64,000 nt of DNA from Tigriopus japonicus (taxonomy: Eukaryota; Arthropoda; Copepoda; Harpacticoida; Harpacticidae): contig CM021316.1 of NCBI GenBank assembly GCA_010645155.1, positions 2,463,249-2,527,248 of the forward strand, given 5' to 3'. Position 1 is the first letter of the stretch; each line of letters begins with the position of its first letter. This document shows, one piece after another, positions 55,801 through 61,056 of the stretch. A program made the position numbers and the translations under genes. Under the pieces are notes generated by a model. The model had not been told where the DNA came from. It saw nothing but the letters and a program-made list of their open reading frames with translations, and did no database searches.

Positions 55801-57629
55801 TTATTGTCCAATAAAGCAGGTAGTCTTGGGAATTATCGTCTTTTTTTGGACCCAGTCTCGTGACACCTCGGAACCATGCTTTTATTTTCAACCGAATCCT
55901 TGCCTAGTTCCGTCCCAGGCTGAGTGAAATACGAGTAGATCCTCATGTAATGTATTTTGTACTTGCCAATGATCAGATTTGATTTCGATACGCTAACTTG
56001 TGACAATGAAGTATCTTTCATAGTATTTAAACCTGTTTTATACAATGTTTTCAGAGCTTGAACACCGATGGTGCACGACAAAGTGGATCTTCCACTTTGG
56101 GAGCCGCAGCCAAAAGCAACTCCAGTCATAACCAAAATGGAGCAGATGTGGATTACAAAAAGGTCAGTCTAGTTTCCTTGAGAAAAAGTATTGCCCACAT
56201 AGCGAGGTCACATTTGGCCATTTCATTTCAGTTGTGGGAAGAGTCACAAAAGGAAAACGGCCGTCTTCGCGAAGATTTGGACAAGGTCAAGAGCGACCTT
56301 AATCACACTAAGAGACAGCTAGATGGAGCAAAGGTAGGTTGTTTCGCTCGTTCCCCTAAAGTCATGTCAGAACTTTATTCATTACTCGTAAATTTTAGAG
56401 CTCGACGAGCGGATCGAGTGGTACGGGGCTTTCGGATGCAGAAAAACGCGAAAAGAAGGCTTTGGAACGAAAGCTCAGTGAAATGGAAGAGGAACTTAAA
56501 GTAAGTTATGTTACGAACTATCTGTGAATATAGATGGAAAGTTCTTCATGGCAAAACCCTGATCCACTTTGATTAACGATCGATATATCAAAGTTCTCGT
56601 ATTGGGAAGTATGGCTCCATGTTGTGCTACCGATGATCAATGGTTGTTCTACCCTGAGCAAATGTCTTCTTACCTTATCTCTCTTTCTCTAATTTCTTTG
56701 TAAAGCTGCTTGCCTTGTCTGAAAATCTGACCGATCAGGTAAACAACCCAACTACTATAACTGGTTAATCACAAGCAGCATGCCCCCTATTTTCTATCCA
56801 TCTATCCATTGCTCGCTCGATCACCGTTATTATTTTCGTGTCAACACATTTCTTTATGGTTTTCTTCTTCCATCTTTTTCCCTCACGCCTCACAGCAACT
56901 GCAAAAATTGAAGGTCGAGAACGAACGTCTCAAATCTGAGAACCGGGCCTTGACGCGTGTGGTTTCAAAACTGACCGCTGCCGCCAGTGCCATGCCGCCT
57001 TCGAAATCCGGCAGTGCGGGCAGTTCTGGCACTGGCAGTGGAGGCAGTTCCGCCTCAGGCCCAAATTAGGAAGAAAGAGGAAGCTCAGGTTAACCAGATT
57101 CAAAACTGACCCCTTTTCGTGTTCAAACACTCATTGTGTCCTCCTGAGCTCCCTAGACTGACTGACCTCTCTTAACCCCAGCACGAACCTTACAGTGAAC
57201 AACACCCAAAATTACATTGACGTTTTGTTTCACATCTATTAATAATGAGCGGGCCTTCTTGGTCACGTCCCTTATGATACAGTAACACGAAAAACAATCA
57301 TGCTTTTATATTGGACCTTTTAAAGAAGGCCTTCAAGGTCATTTGCTCTTTCCTTGTGCGTACCAACTCTGATTTTGAAGCACGTCGCCTCTATTTTTGG
57401 TTTCGATTGTCCAGAATCCGTCTGTCCATTCCAACTTGCCTAATATCCGTGTTCAACCATTTTTTCCGTAACCTTGTGCACTTACCTTTAATGCACGTCC
57501 ATTAACGATGCTAATACGGTTTTATATCACCTTGTATTTCAGCAACTGGAACATTTGAAGAACGACAACCAACGACTCAGGGATGAGAACGGCGCTCTCA
57601 TCCGCGTGATATCAAAGTTGTCCAAGTAA
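37439..57629 (+). CDS. Mbs: Myosin phosphatase targeting subunit (MYPT1/PPP1R12A family), whole multi-exon gene
   Basis: This gene encodes the regulatory subunit that directs protein phosphatase 1 (PP1) to phosphorylated myosin light chain, and so antagonises Rho-kinase-driven contraction. Seen directly: exons joined by GT-AG introns keep one frame from the ATG at 37439 to a stop at 57629 (or 57069). In order the protein carries a MyPhoNE-type motif (R16, Q19, L20, W23), RVRF at residues 83-86, ankyrin repeats at about 88-350, a low-complexity Ser/Thr-rich middle, [16 protein letters not shown], a large Ser/Gly/Tyr-rich insert and a C-terminal coiled coil ending RVISKLSK. These motifs are diagnostic of the MYPT family. 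The conserved-exon model has about 1,855 codons, against about 1,030 in human MYPT1; the excess is low-complexity sequence. The start is chosen because an in-frame TGA lies upstream at 37406 and G is at -3. Individual exons are listed separately. Family identity is near certain; the order of optional exons needs RNA data. Confidence 0.95.
37820..40953 (+). other. Mbs: Mbs intron 1
   Basis: A 3.1-kb intron between phase-0 exons. It holds a G11 run at about 39354 and an unexplained open frame at 39707-40108 (listed separately). Nothing else in it looks coding. Confidence 0.85.
39707..40108 (+). CDS. Unknown ORF inside Mbs intron 1 (possible element remnant)
   Basis: 133 codons open, but the first codon is GTG and the first in-frame ATGs lie in the middle. 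The first half reads like a soluble protein: Thr/Lys/Glu-rich, with [13 protein letters not shown] and [20 protein letters not shown]. The second half is Phe/Tyr/Trp-rich and looks less natural. A second open frame at 40065-40310 overlaps its end, which could mean a frameshifted remnant. It has no splice sites compatible with use as an Mbs exon that I could find. I do not recognise it. Confidence 0.25.
   Translation: MWTLSHGETTVTYKKVKTGKTERESTSTISIDEEQFSSLLNTLPDRVDVFEFLVLFLRGKMIMGTTFWSITERRWIHGPILIYNLADFIVQDVFYYRGSSFFFREQLYCVYDDEVVDIFCVIVRWYHCRLCNE
40954..41084 (+). CDS. Mbs: Mbs coding exon 2: ankyrin repeats
   Basis: 131 nt, encoding ACIDDN followed by the end of ankyrin repeat 1 and repeat 2 ([12 protein letters not shown]), about residues 128-171. 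The acceptor is TTTTCTAG and the donor is CCAG|GTACGA. It leaves two bases (AG) that join the next exon as AGA (Arg). The match to the MYPT ankyrin domain is nearly residue for residue. Confidence 0.95.
41289..41567 (+). CDS. Mbs: Mbs coding exon 3: ankyrin repeats and inter-repeat linker
   Basis: 279 nt, residues about 171-264. It carries the repeat beginning YLIDHGANV and the family-specific linker with [18 protein letters not shown], which in MYPT separates the two ankyrin blocks. It ends in [11 protein letters not shown] of the next repeat. The acceptor is TTCCAG and the donor is ATGAG|GTGGGT. The intron before it is only 204 bp. Confidence 0.95.
41568..42286 (+). other. Mbs: Mbs intron 3
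   Basis: An AT-rich 0.7-kb intron with TATAT-rich runs near 42125-42180. No coding signal seen. Confidence 0.8.
42287..42595 (+). CDS. Mbs: Mbs coding exon 4: last ankyrin repeats
   Basis: 309 nt, residues about 264-367. It contains [22 protein letters not shown] and the helix EELKKKQN that closes the MYPT ankyrin domain. It then enters a Pro/Asn-containing linker ending KRR. The acceptor is TTTTTTAG and the donor is AGAAG|GTAAGA, leaving AG for the next exon. Both the next two candidate exons (42754 and 43507) accept this phase. Confidence 0.95.
42754..42816 (+). CDS. Mbs: Mbs probable cassette exon (21 codons, Asn/Ser-rich)
   Basis: 63 nt between a pyrimidine-rich acceptor (CTCAATTTCAG) and the donor GATAG|GTACCA. 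Entered from exon 4 it reads [13 protein letters not shown] and continues without a stop. It hands on the same two bases (AG), so the protein frame is the same with or without it. The length divisible by three, matching phases at both sides and Asn-rich composition like this part of MYPT1 support an alternatively spliced exon. Inclusion is inferred from splice sites only. Confidence 0.7.
42817..43506 (+). other. Mbs: Mbs intron after the cassette exon
   Basis: 0.69 kb. No exon with compatible phase seen. Some KpnI-like GGTACC-containing stretches resemble the cassette's donor, but no repeat unit is clear. Confidence 0.7.
43507..43664 (+). CDS. Mbs: Mbs coding exon: [12 protein letters not shown] segment
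   Basis: 158 nt, with acceptor CCCATTTCAG and donor CCCTG|GTAAGC. It reads [18 protein letters not shown] followed by an acidic/polar stretch. Arthropod MYPTs carry a comparable RSS-TRLS segment soon after the ankyrin domain, which I recognise only loosely. It leaves one base (G). Confidence 0.88.
43665..44230 (+). other. Mbs: Mbs intron
   Basis: 0.57 kb. A T-rich 3' half leads to the acceptor. The frame stays open for about 170 nt past the donor by chance. Nothing else seen. Confidence 0.75.
44231..44326 (+). CDS. Mbs: Mbs coding exon: acidic segment
   Basis: 96 nt encoding a Ser/Asp-rich acidic stretch ([15 protein letters not shown]). This is comparable in character to the acidic region after the MYPT1 ankyrin domain. 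The acceptor (TTGTTGAAG) is weaker than its neighbours, but the phase is exact on both sides and the donor CCGTGT|GTAAGT is strong. Confidence 0.85.
44578..44729 (+). CDS. Mbs: Mbs coding exon: Lys/Ser-rich linker
   Basis: 152 nt, with acceptor TTGTTTTCAG and donor GCGAT|GTAATA. It encodes SKRNRALQD followed by a Lys/Ser/Asp-rich linker and ends in phase 0. The following intron is only 73 bp, among the shortest in the gene. Confidence 0.87.
44803..44948 (+). CDS. Mbs: Mbs coding exon: PWRRPASLR segment
   Basis: 146 nt after the acceptor CGGCTTTCAG, with donor GAGAA|GTAAGA. It begins [13 protein letters not shown]. This corresponds in position and character to the conserved Trp-Arg segment of MYPT1 (TWRLGLRKTGS). 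The rest is Ser/Pro-rich and then acidic ([11 protein letters not shown]). Confidence 0.9.
44949..45302 (+). other. Mbs: Mbs intron
   Basis: 0.35 kb, ending in a long CT-rich tract before the acceptor at 45302. No coding signal. Confidence 0.8.
45303..46061 (+). CDS. Mbs: Mbs coding exon: long Ser/Thr/Asn-rich region
   Basis: 759 nt, the frame entering as [16 protein letters not shown] long low-complexity Ser/Thr/Asn/Pro region follows, with several Arg/Ser-Leu-Lys-Asp motifs (RASLKD, RSMSLKD) that look like phosphorylation targets. The donor is CTTGG|GTATGT, leaving GG. Sequence beyond the donor stays open by chance to 46110. It is unstructured by composition. Confidence 0.9.
46062..46534 (+). 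other. Mbs: Mbs intron
   Basis: 0.47 kb, T-rich. No coding signal. Confidence 0.8.
46535..46603 (+). CDS. Mbs: Mbs coding exon: basic/polar linker
   Basis: 69 nt (acceptor TTTCCCCAG, donor CAGGAG|GTAAGT). It reads [15 protein letters not shown] in the frame carried over from the previous exon. The length is divisible by three and the phase is symmetrical, so it could also be skipped. Confidence 0.85.
46689..46817 (+). CDS. Mbs: Mbs coding exon: Ser-rich linker with [15 protein letters not shown]
   Basis: 129 nt (acceptor CCTTGTTTAG, donor TTCAA|GTGGGT). A Ser/Gly/Asn-rich start is followed by an amphipathic stretch [18 protein letters not shown]. It is phase-symmetrical (two bases in, two bases out) and so is another possible cassette. 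Confidence 0.83.
46818..47424 (+). other. Mbs: Mbs intron
   Basis: 0.6 kb. It contains an imperfect inverted repeat: TTTGACTTAAAAAATG near 47140 and CATTTTTAAGTCAAA near 47255. The two lie about 110 bp apart and could be a small hairpin or MITE end. No coding signal. Confidence 0.6.
47425..47830 (+). CDS. Mbs: Mbs coding exon: inhibitory site 1 (RRSTQGVT, equivalent of human Thr696)
   Basis: 406 nt, with acceptor CCCCCGCAG and donor AATAGG|GTAAGT. It begins [20 protein letters not shown] and continues to [13 protein letters not shown]. This matches the MYPT1 block [17 protein letters not shown]...RRSTQGVTL almost exactly. In vertebrates phosphorylation of the Thr in this motif by Rho-kinase, ZIP kinase and related kinases inhibits the phosphatase. 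By my count it is Thr899 (Thr920 with the 63-nt cassette). The remainder is Gln-, Thr- and Ser-rich. Confidence 0.97.
47987..48101 (+). CDS. Mbs: Mbs coding exon: linker between the two inhibitory sites
   Basis: 115 nt (acceptor GATCTGCAG, donor CTGACAG|GTAACA). It encodes [20 protein letters not shown] and then a Pro/Ser-rich stretch. It enters in phase 0 and leaves one base (G). Confidence 0.88.
48175..48338 (+). CDS. Mbs: Mbs coding exon: inhibitory site 2 (KRRSTGVV, equivalent of human Thr853)
   Basis: 164 nt (acceptor TAATCTCAG, donor GACACG|GTAAGT). It contains [17 protein letters not shown], which matches the MYPT1 Thr853 site (REKRRSTGVSFW), followed by a strongly acidic run of Asp/Glu. 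By my count the target Thr is residue 1074 without the cassette exon. It ends in phase 0. Confidence 0.96.
48339..52062 (+). other. Mbs: Large Mbs intron (3.7 kb)
   Basis: Separates the exon with the second inhibitory site from the insertion exons. Only short chance ORFs (up to 109 codons) lie in it, none with compatible splice sites or recognisable sequence. Being large and just upstream of the long alternative exons, it could hold an internal promoter, but I see no specific promoter motif. Confidence 0.6.
52063..53010 (+). CDS. Candidate Mbs exon or alternative first exon (Ser/Thr/Pro/His-rich); 3' end unresolved
   Basis: An open frame runs from about 52012 to the stop at 53070. A plausible acceptor (CTTTATTTCTG...GATAATCAG) at 52062 starts it in phase 0, matching the exon that ends at 48338. 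An ATG at 52108 (G at -3) could instead be the start of a shorter isoform. The product is Ser/Thr/Pro-rich, with a five-His run and a basic end (RRTDGDGWK). Codon use and composition look coding. No good donor ends it in phase 0: CCGAG|GTATAT at 52485 is in phase but discards half the frame, and the sites near 53000 are weak. The end given here is approximate. It may be optional or a separate promoter product. Confidence 0.45.
53461..55065 (+). CDS. Mbs: Mbs very long exon: Ser/Gly/Tyr/Thr-rich insert, with internal start MSRSRF
   Basis: 1,605 nt (535 codons), acceptor AAAATCAG (phase 0) and donor CACTTCC|GTAAGC. The first third is Tyr/Ser/Gly/Thr low complexity ([15 protein letters not shown]). 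The middle is rich in Arg, Asp and Ser. The end has [34 protein letters not shown] and a basic Ser-rich tail ([16 protein letters not shown]). This whole block is absent from vertebrate MYPT1. An in-frame ATG at 53473 with A at -3 could start a short isoform. The donor joins the next exon in phase 0, which fixes it as part of this gene. The upstream junction to 48338 is in phase, but its polypyrimidine tract is modest. Confidence 0.85.
55323..55559 (+). CDS. Mbs: Mbs coding exon: [17 protein letters not shown] segment
   Basis: 237 nt, with acceptor GTCTTTCACAG and donor GAACTT|GTGAGT, phase 0 on both sides. It reads [20 protein letters not shown], then a Ser-rich stretch, [16 protein letters not shown] and IGREL. 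Sequence upstream of the acceptor is open by chance from 55257. Confidence 0.87.
55560..56054 (+). other. Mbs: Mbs intron
   Basis: 0.5 kb. Open past the donor by chance to 55715. No other exon seen. Confidence 0.75.
56055..56162 (+). CDS. Mbs: Mbs coding exon: linker before the coiled coil
   Basis: 108 nt (acceptor AATGTTTTCAG, donor AAAAAG|GTCAGT), phase 0 both sides. A Ser/Gly/Asn-rich linker ends in VDYKK, matching DFKKLYEQ at the start of the MYPT1 C-terminal coiled coil. Confidence 0.92.
56232..56333 (+). CDS. Mbs: Mbs coding exon: coiled coil part 1
   Basis: 102 nt (acceptor CATTTCAG, donor GCAAAG|GTAGGT). It encodes [18 protein letters not shown] and further heptads to LDGAK, equivalent to MYPT1 LYEQILAENEKLKAQL. 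Heptad leucines and alternating Lys/Glu show a coiled coil. The preceding intron is 69 bp. Confidence 0.95.
56399..56500 (+). CDS. Mbs: Mbs coding exon: coiled coil part 2 ([15 protein letters not shown])
   Basis: 102 nt (acceptor AAATTTTAG, donor CTTAAA|GTAAGT). After a Ser/Gly-rich start it reads [19 protein letters not shown], nearly identical to MYPT1 EKRERRALERRISEMEEEL. This is the part of MYPT1 that precedes the leucine zipper. Confidence 0.97.
56706..56738 (+). CDS. Mbs: Mbs 33-nt microexon ([11 protein letters not shown])
   Basis: Eleven codons between acceptor TTTGTAAAG and donor GATCAG|GTAAAC, phase 0 on both sides. It supplies a heptad-compatible link between EEELK and QLEHLK/QLQKLK. 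Human MYPT1 has MLPDLKADN at this point. Because 33 is divisible by three, skipping it would shift the coiled-coil register by 11 residues without a frameshift. Confidence 0.85.
56896..57069 (+). CDS. Mbs: Mbs alternative terminal exon A: zipper copy with Gly/Ser tail
   Basis: 174 nt from the acceptor CGCCTCACAG to a TAG stop. It begins [16 protein letters not shown], then [10 protein letters not shown], a diverged copy of the leucine-zipper end encoded by exon B downstream. A 30-residue Ala/Pro/Gly/Ser tail not seen in vertebrate MYPT1 follows. It enters in phase 0 from the 33-nt microexon, or directly from 56500. I see no poly(A) signal before exon B. Its transcript may therefore read through, or splice at CTCAG|GTTAAC (57088) into exon B as 3' UTR. 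Confidence 0.85.
   Translation, partial: QLQKLKVENERLKSENRALTRVVSKLTAAASAMPPSKSGSAGSSGTGSGGSSASGPN
57070..57542 (+). other. Mbs: Sequence between the two alternative terminal exons
   Basis: 0.47 kb that is intron for isoform B and 3' UTR or intron for isoform A. I find no AATAAA in it. Potential donor CTCAG|GTTAAC at 57088. No coding signal. Confidence 0.6.
57543..57629 (+). CDS. Mbs: Mbs alternative terminal exon B: canonical leucine zipper
   Basis: 87 nt from the acceptor TTGTATTTCAG to a TAA stop. It reads [16 protein letters not shown], then [12 protein letters not shown] and stop. The last 20 residues are almost identical to the human MYPT1 C-terminus, which contains the zipper that binds cGMP-dependent protein kinase in vertebrates. 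This is the ancestral-type ending. Confidence 0.96.
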   Translation, partial: QLEHLKNDNQRLRDENGALIRVISKLSK

Positions 57630-58613
57630 TCCCTTCCATAATCAGTGGGAACAGATAGATAGACAGACGTCCATCCACTCTTCAAGTTCAATGATGAGAG
57701 CTAACATGAAAATGCCGCCGATGCCTGCCAAGGGAATCCGAAACCACGAACCAACTACACTGTTCTTTAACGAAGATTGTCTCCAATTTTATGTATTCCC
57801 GGGACGAGATTGAACGAGTGCGTTATTCCCGCATCCGCGTGATAGACGTGATGGTGTTGATGTTAAACGGAATAATAATTCCCACTCTCCACGACCATGT
57901 CTTTTGACGATATTGCTTTCAAATAATTGATGATTGATACTTGCTATGATGATGAGTTCATGGTGTAGTTATTATTATTATTGTCATCGTCCATGACTCT
58001 CTCACACTCTTTTCTATCTTTATCTCCAACTTCTTCCTTCTCTTTGACATTCTCCCAGGACTTTCTTGAACAAGAACAAAGCCCCGAGTATATTTGATCC
58101 GCACTCTAGTCTGCCCAATCTATATCTGTGGTTGAGAATCCGGCCCTTTTTTGGGCCCGGTTGTGTTTCTTTGCCAGTCAGTGTTTGGGCTTCCAAGGAT
58201 CATGGGAATCATGTCTCTTCTAGAACTCCCTATGAAAAGACAATGGGCTGAAAGAGACATGTTCCGACGGCAACGAAATATTTATTCAAAAAGAGCCCCT
58301 CGCCCCCTACAATTGTGCCTTAAAACTGCCCTATTGATGATGCCATCTCTTTCTGTCCCAGAAATGTCCTTTGATTCCGTACTGCTGTTACAACTTTGAC
58401 TATCTCTTCCTGGTCTTCTTCCTGAGTGTCGATGATGACCGTATTTCCGGTCCCAAATCGTTCCAAATCCCAAGACTTGTTCGTTCGTTCTTTTATCATT
58501 GTTCCGCTCCATCTATCTATATATCAACAACACCATTCAATAATCATAAAACAACCAACTCTTTGTATGCTTTATAGTAATAATATTATTAATAATGATA
58601 ATATCGAAATAAA
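57630..58613 (+). other. Mbs: 3' UTR of Mbs with poly(A) signal
   Basis: Non-coding sequence follows the exon B stop. The first canonical AATAAA I find is at 58608-58613, followed by a TG-containing stretch, which would give a 3' UTR of about 1 kb. Several ATT/AAT microsatellite-like runs lie just before it (58570-58600). Confidence 0.6.
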
Positions 58614-60359
58614 ACATTACCGTCAAAAGGTGTTCGGTCTCCGGCCAATTATTTAAACTTTGAGCACATACAAACATCAAAACACCAACGTTGCAGACAT
58701 GGACGTTTCAAGTTTGTGTTTATTGAGGCTGTTAGGACCCTTTGAAGTCTTGTTTCGGATTGTGCAAAGTGCCTTTCTAATCATGAACTTTCTGTTCGAA
58801 GTTTCTTTAGAGTCGAACGTTTTGATGAGCCTTTTTAAAACCAATTTTAAAGTAACGAAAATGGAGATTCAAAGAATTTATTGCTCATAGTACAAAGGAA
58901 GGTTGGCATGAAGGCCGAAAGAAACACTGACTTTACTGAAGACATTAGACAGATTTTCAGCCTGTATGTCAACCAGTTGAAATGTTTATTTCCTTGTGGT
59001 TTTGCACCTTGCCTGAATTCTTTAATGAGAAATAAGGTTGTAAAGTCAAGGTTTGTGATTTTGTCCACGTTTTGATTGCATTTTTTCACGAATCTGCGAG
59101 CATGAGTACATTTGGGATATACTTTTTGACTCTTTCATAAAAGGGCAATCCCACGATTGCAAATGGTTTGCAGACTCAAACATCAAGTAATTGAAACCGA
59201 CCTGCCCAACTGTATTGTTAGCATGATGGGTTTGGATCAGGGTAAGACTCATTGATTGAATCAAAGGAGAGGGACATGGATAGAAAGGGTTCTTTTCATC
59301 GGACTCGTTAGCATATGTCTGAACATCTGCTTTTCGATCGGCGATTCTGATTGGCTGGCTATTTATAGTATCTGTAAATGAAAGAAAGTTGCATCGCAAC
59401 AAAACCATTGTTGAGATCCACATAAGAGGAATGGTAGAAATGCGAAAAATCATTGGTCCCGTTTAGAATAGAGATCTTTTTCAGAATAAGATGGTTAGAA
59501 GAGCGAAGGCTTTTTACTGTTGCCAACGATCCTTCCATGAACATTTGAAAATTAACAAGCTAAGCTGAAAGTCATCTGTACTGGATTCCTTAACACTGGT
59601 TGCAATTTATAATATCCACAGCTGCTGAGCTTTGATTGTTTTAGTAAGGATTTTTTTAACAAACCTGGGGGTCTGGTTTGTGCGAAAATTTAGACCCTTA
59701 ATGTTCTAAATTGTGCTCTTTCAAGAATTGTAACCGCTTTTTCACTCGCTCTATCTGGAAGCACTAAAGCGGAACGTGGATATGATGTGATCAAAGCCAC
59801 CAAATTTTAGTAAAAAATAGCGCCAAAAAAGTAGTGCCTCTGTGTATTTATTTTGAGAAATAATTTAACGAAATCGGATTTTTTGGTATTTTTACAAGCG
59901 CTTGTCTAATTAATTGCGAAAGAAACTGACCTTTTCTTTTTAAGGATTTTTTCCCCAAGCTTAAAATAGATGTTCATAGATGGCGCAGAAGGTGAGGGGA
60001 TTTGAGGGGAAAAGTCTTGTGTGTTTAGCCTTTAAAACTTGTCCCCTCTTTTGCACTACCTTTTGGCGATATTTTGAAACTTGAGTTAAAATCCTTCATA
60101 CTCCCACCATCGGTAAGTCTTACTTAGAGTAGCTGACAAACTAATTACTTATTGTTACAAGTGTAATAAATCCTGTCTGCTTCATTTCTTATTATGTTTT
60201 TGACGTCCTTTTTCCCGATCATTCTTAAAGGAACAAGCAATTTTCGCGAATTTTTTTAGACATTTTGCCTCTTTTGTAATTTTGGACAAAAATAAAATGT
60301 TTTTGTACTTTCATTGCAAGTCATGATTTACAAATATCTGGTGTCCCCAAAGAGAAGCC
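58614..60359. other. AT-rich intergenic sequence downstream of Mbs
   Basis: A minus frame of 135 codons (59046-59453) and short plus frames have no recognisable motif. No splice pairs are convincing. Confidence 0.5.
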
Positions 60360-60650
60360 AAATATTATTTATTGCTACTAAAATACAAATTGCCGGCTTG
60401 TTTCCTAACTTTGATTTCGGCTGATAAACTTACCTTTCCAGAATATTTTTAACGGAACCCACATTCTTCAAAATTTTCACCAGGTTTGCAAATCTAGACT
60501 AGCTAAATATTATTTATTGCTACTAAAATATAAATTGCCGGCTTGTTTGTTAACTTTGATTTTGGCTGATAAACTAACCTTTTCCAGAATATTTTTAACG
60601 GAACCAACATTCTTCAAAATATTCACCAGGTTTGTAATTCTAGACAAAAA
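60360..60650 (+). repeat. Tandem duplication, two copies of about 145 bp
   Basis: Copy 1 (60360-60504) and copy 2 (60505-60650) both run from AAATATTATTTATTGCTAC through GAATATTTTTAACGGAAC to TCTAGAC, with a few substitutions and 1-bp indels. An AT-rich intergenic satellite-like pair. Confidence 0.85.
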
Positions 60651-60766
60651 TTGAAGATCTTGGTAATTCTATTGTTAAATGTAATTTACACCTATCTGGT
60701 GGTCCTGGATATGATACATTTTGGGGTTTTGGGTGGAATAAAAAAAAAAGACTCGTTGCTTATCAA

Positions 60767-61048
60767 TAGGGCCCGGAAAAATATTTGCTAACAAGTTAAA
60801 AAAATATACAGTATATATTTTCAAATGCCATTTTGTAGAGGTTTTTGTATTTTGGGTTCATTTTGGGCAAACCCTTTTGAACATTGGTCATTCATTAATT
60901 TTCCTCAATTTTGCTTAAGATATTTTTTCTTACTCAAATATTCGAGAAAATATTTCTTTTTCCTTGAAACAGCCCAAAATATTTTTCGAGGAAAAACGGA
61001 TAAATGATTTAAAAGGAATGATATTTTAAAAAATATTTCCGGGCCCAA
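60767..61048. mobile_element. hAT-like MITE, AT-rich, with 8-bp target-site duplication
   Basis: The left end is TAGGGCCCGGAAAAATATTT. The right end, read inward on the minus strand, is TTGGGCCCGGAAATATTT. CTTATCAA lies directly outside both ends (60759-60766 and 61049-61056). It is 282 bp with no transposase. It differs in sequence from the element at 32986, so it is a separate family. Confidence 0.75.
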
Positions 61049-61056
61049 CTTATCAA

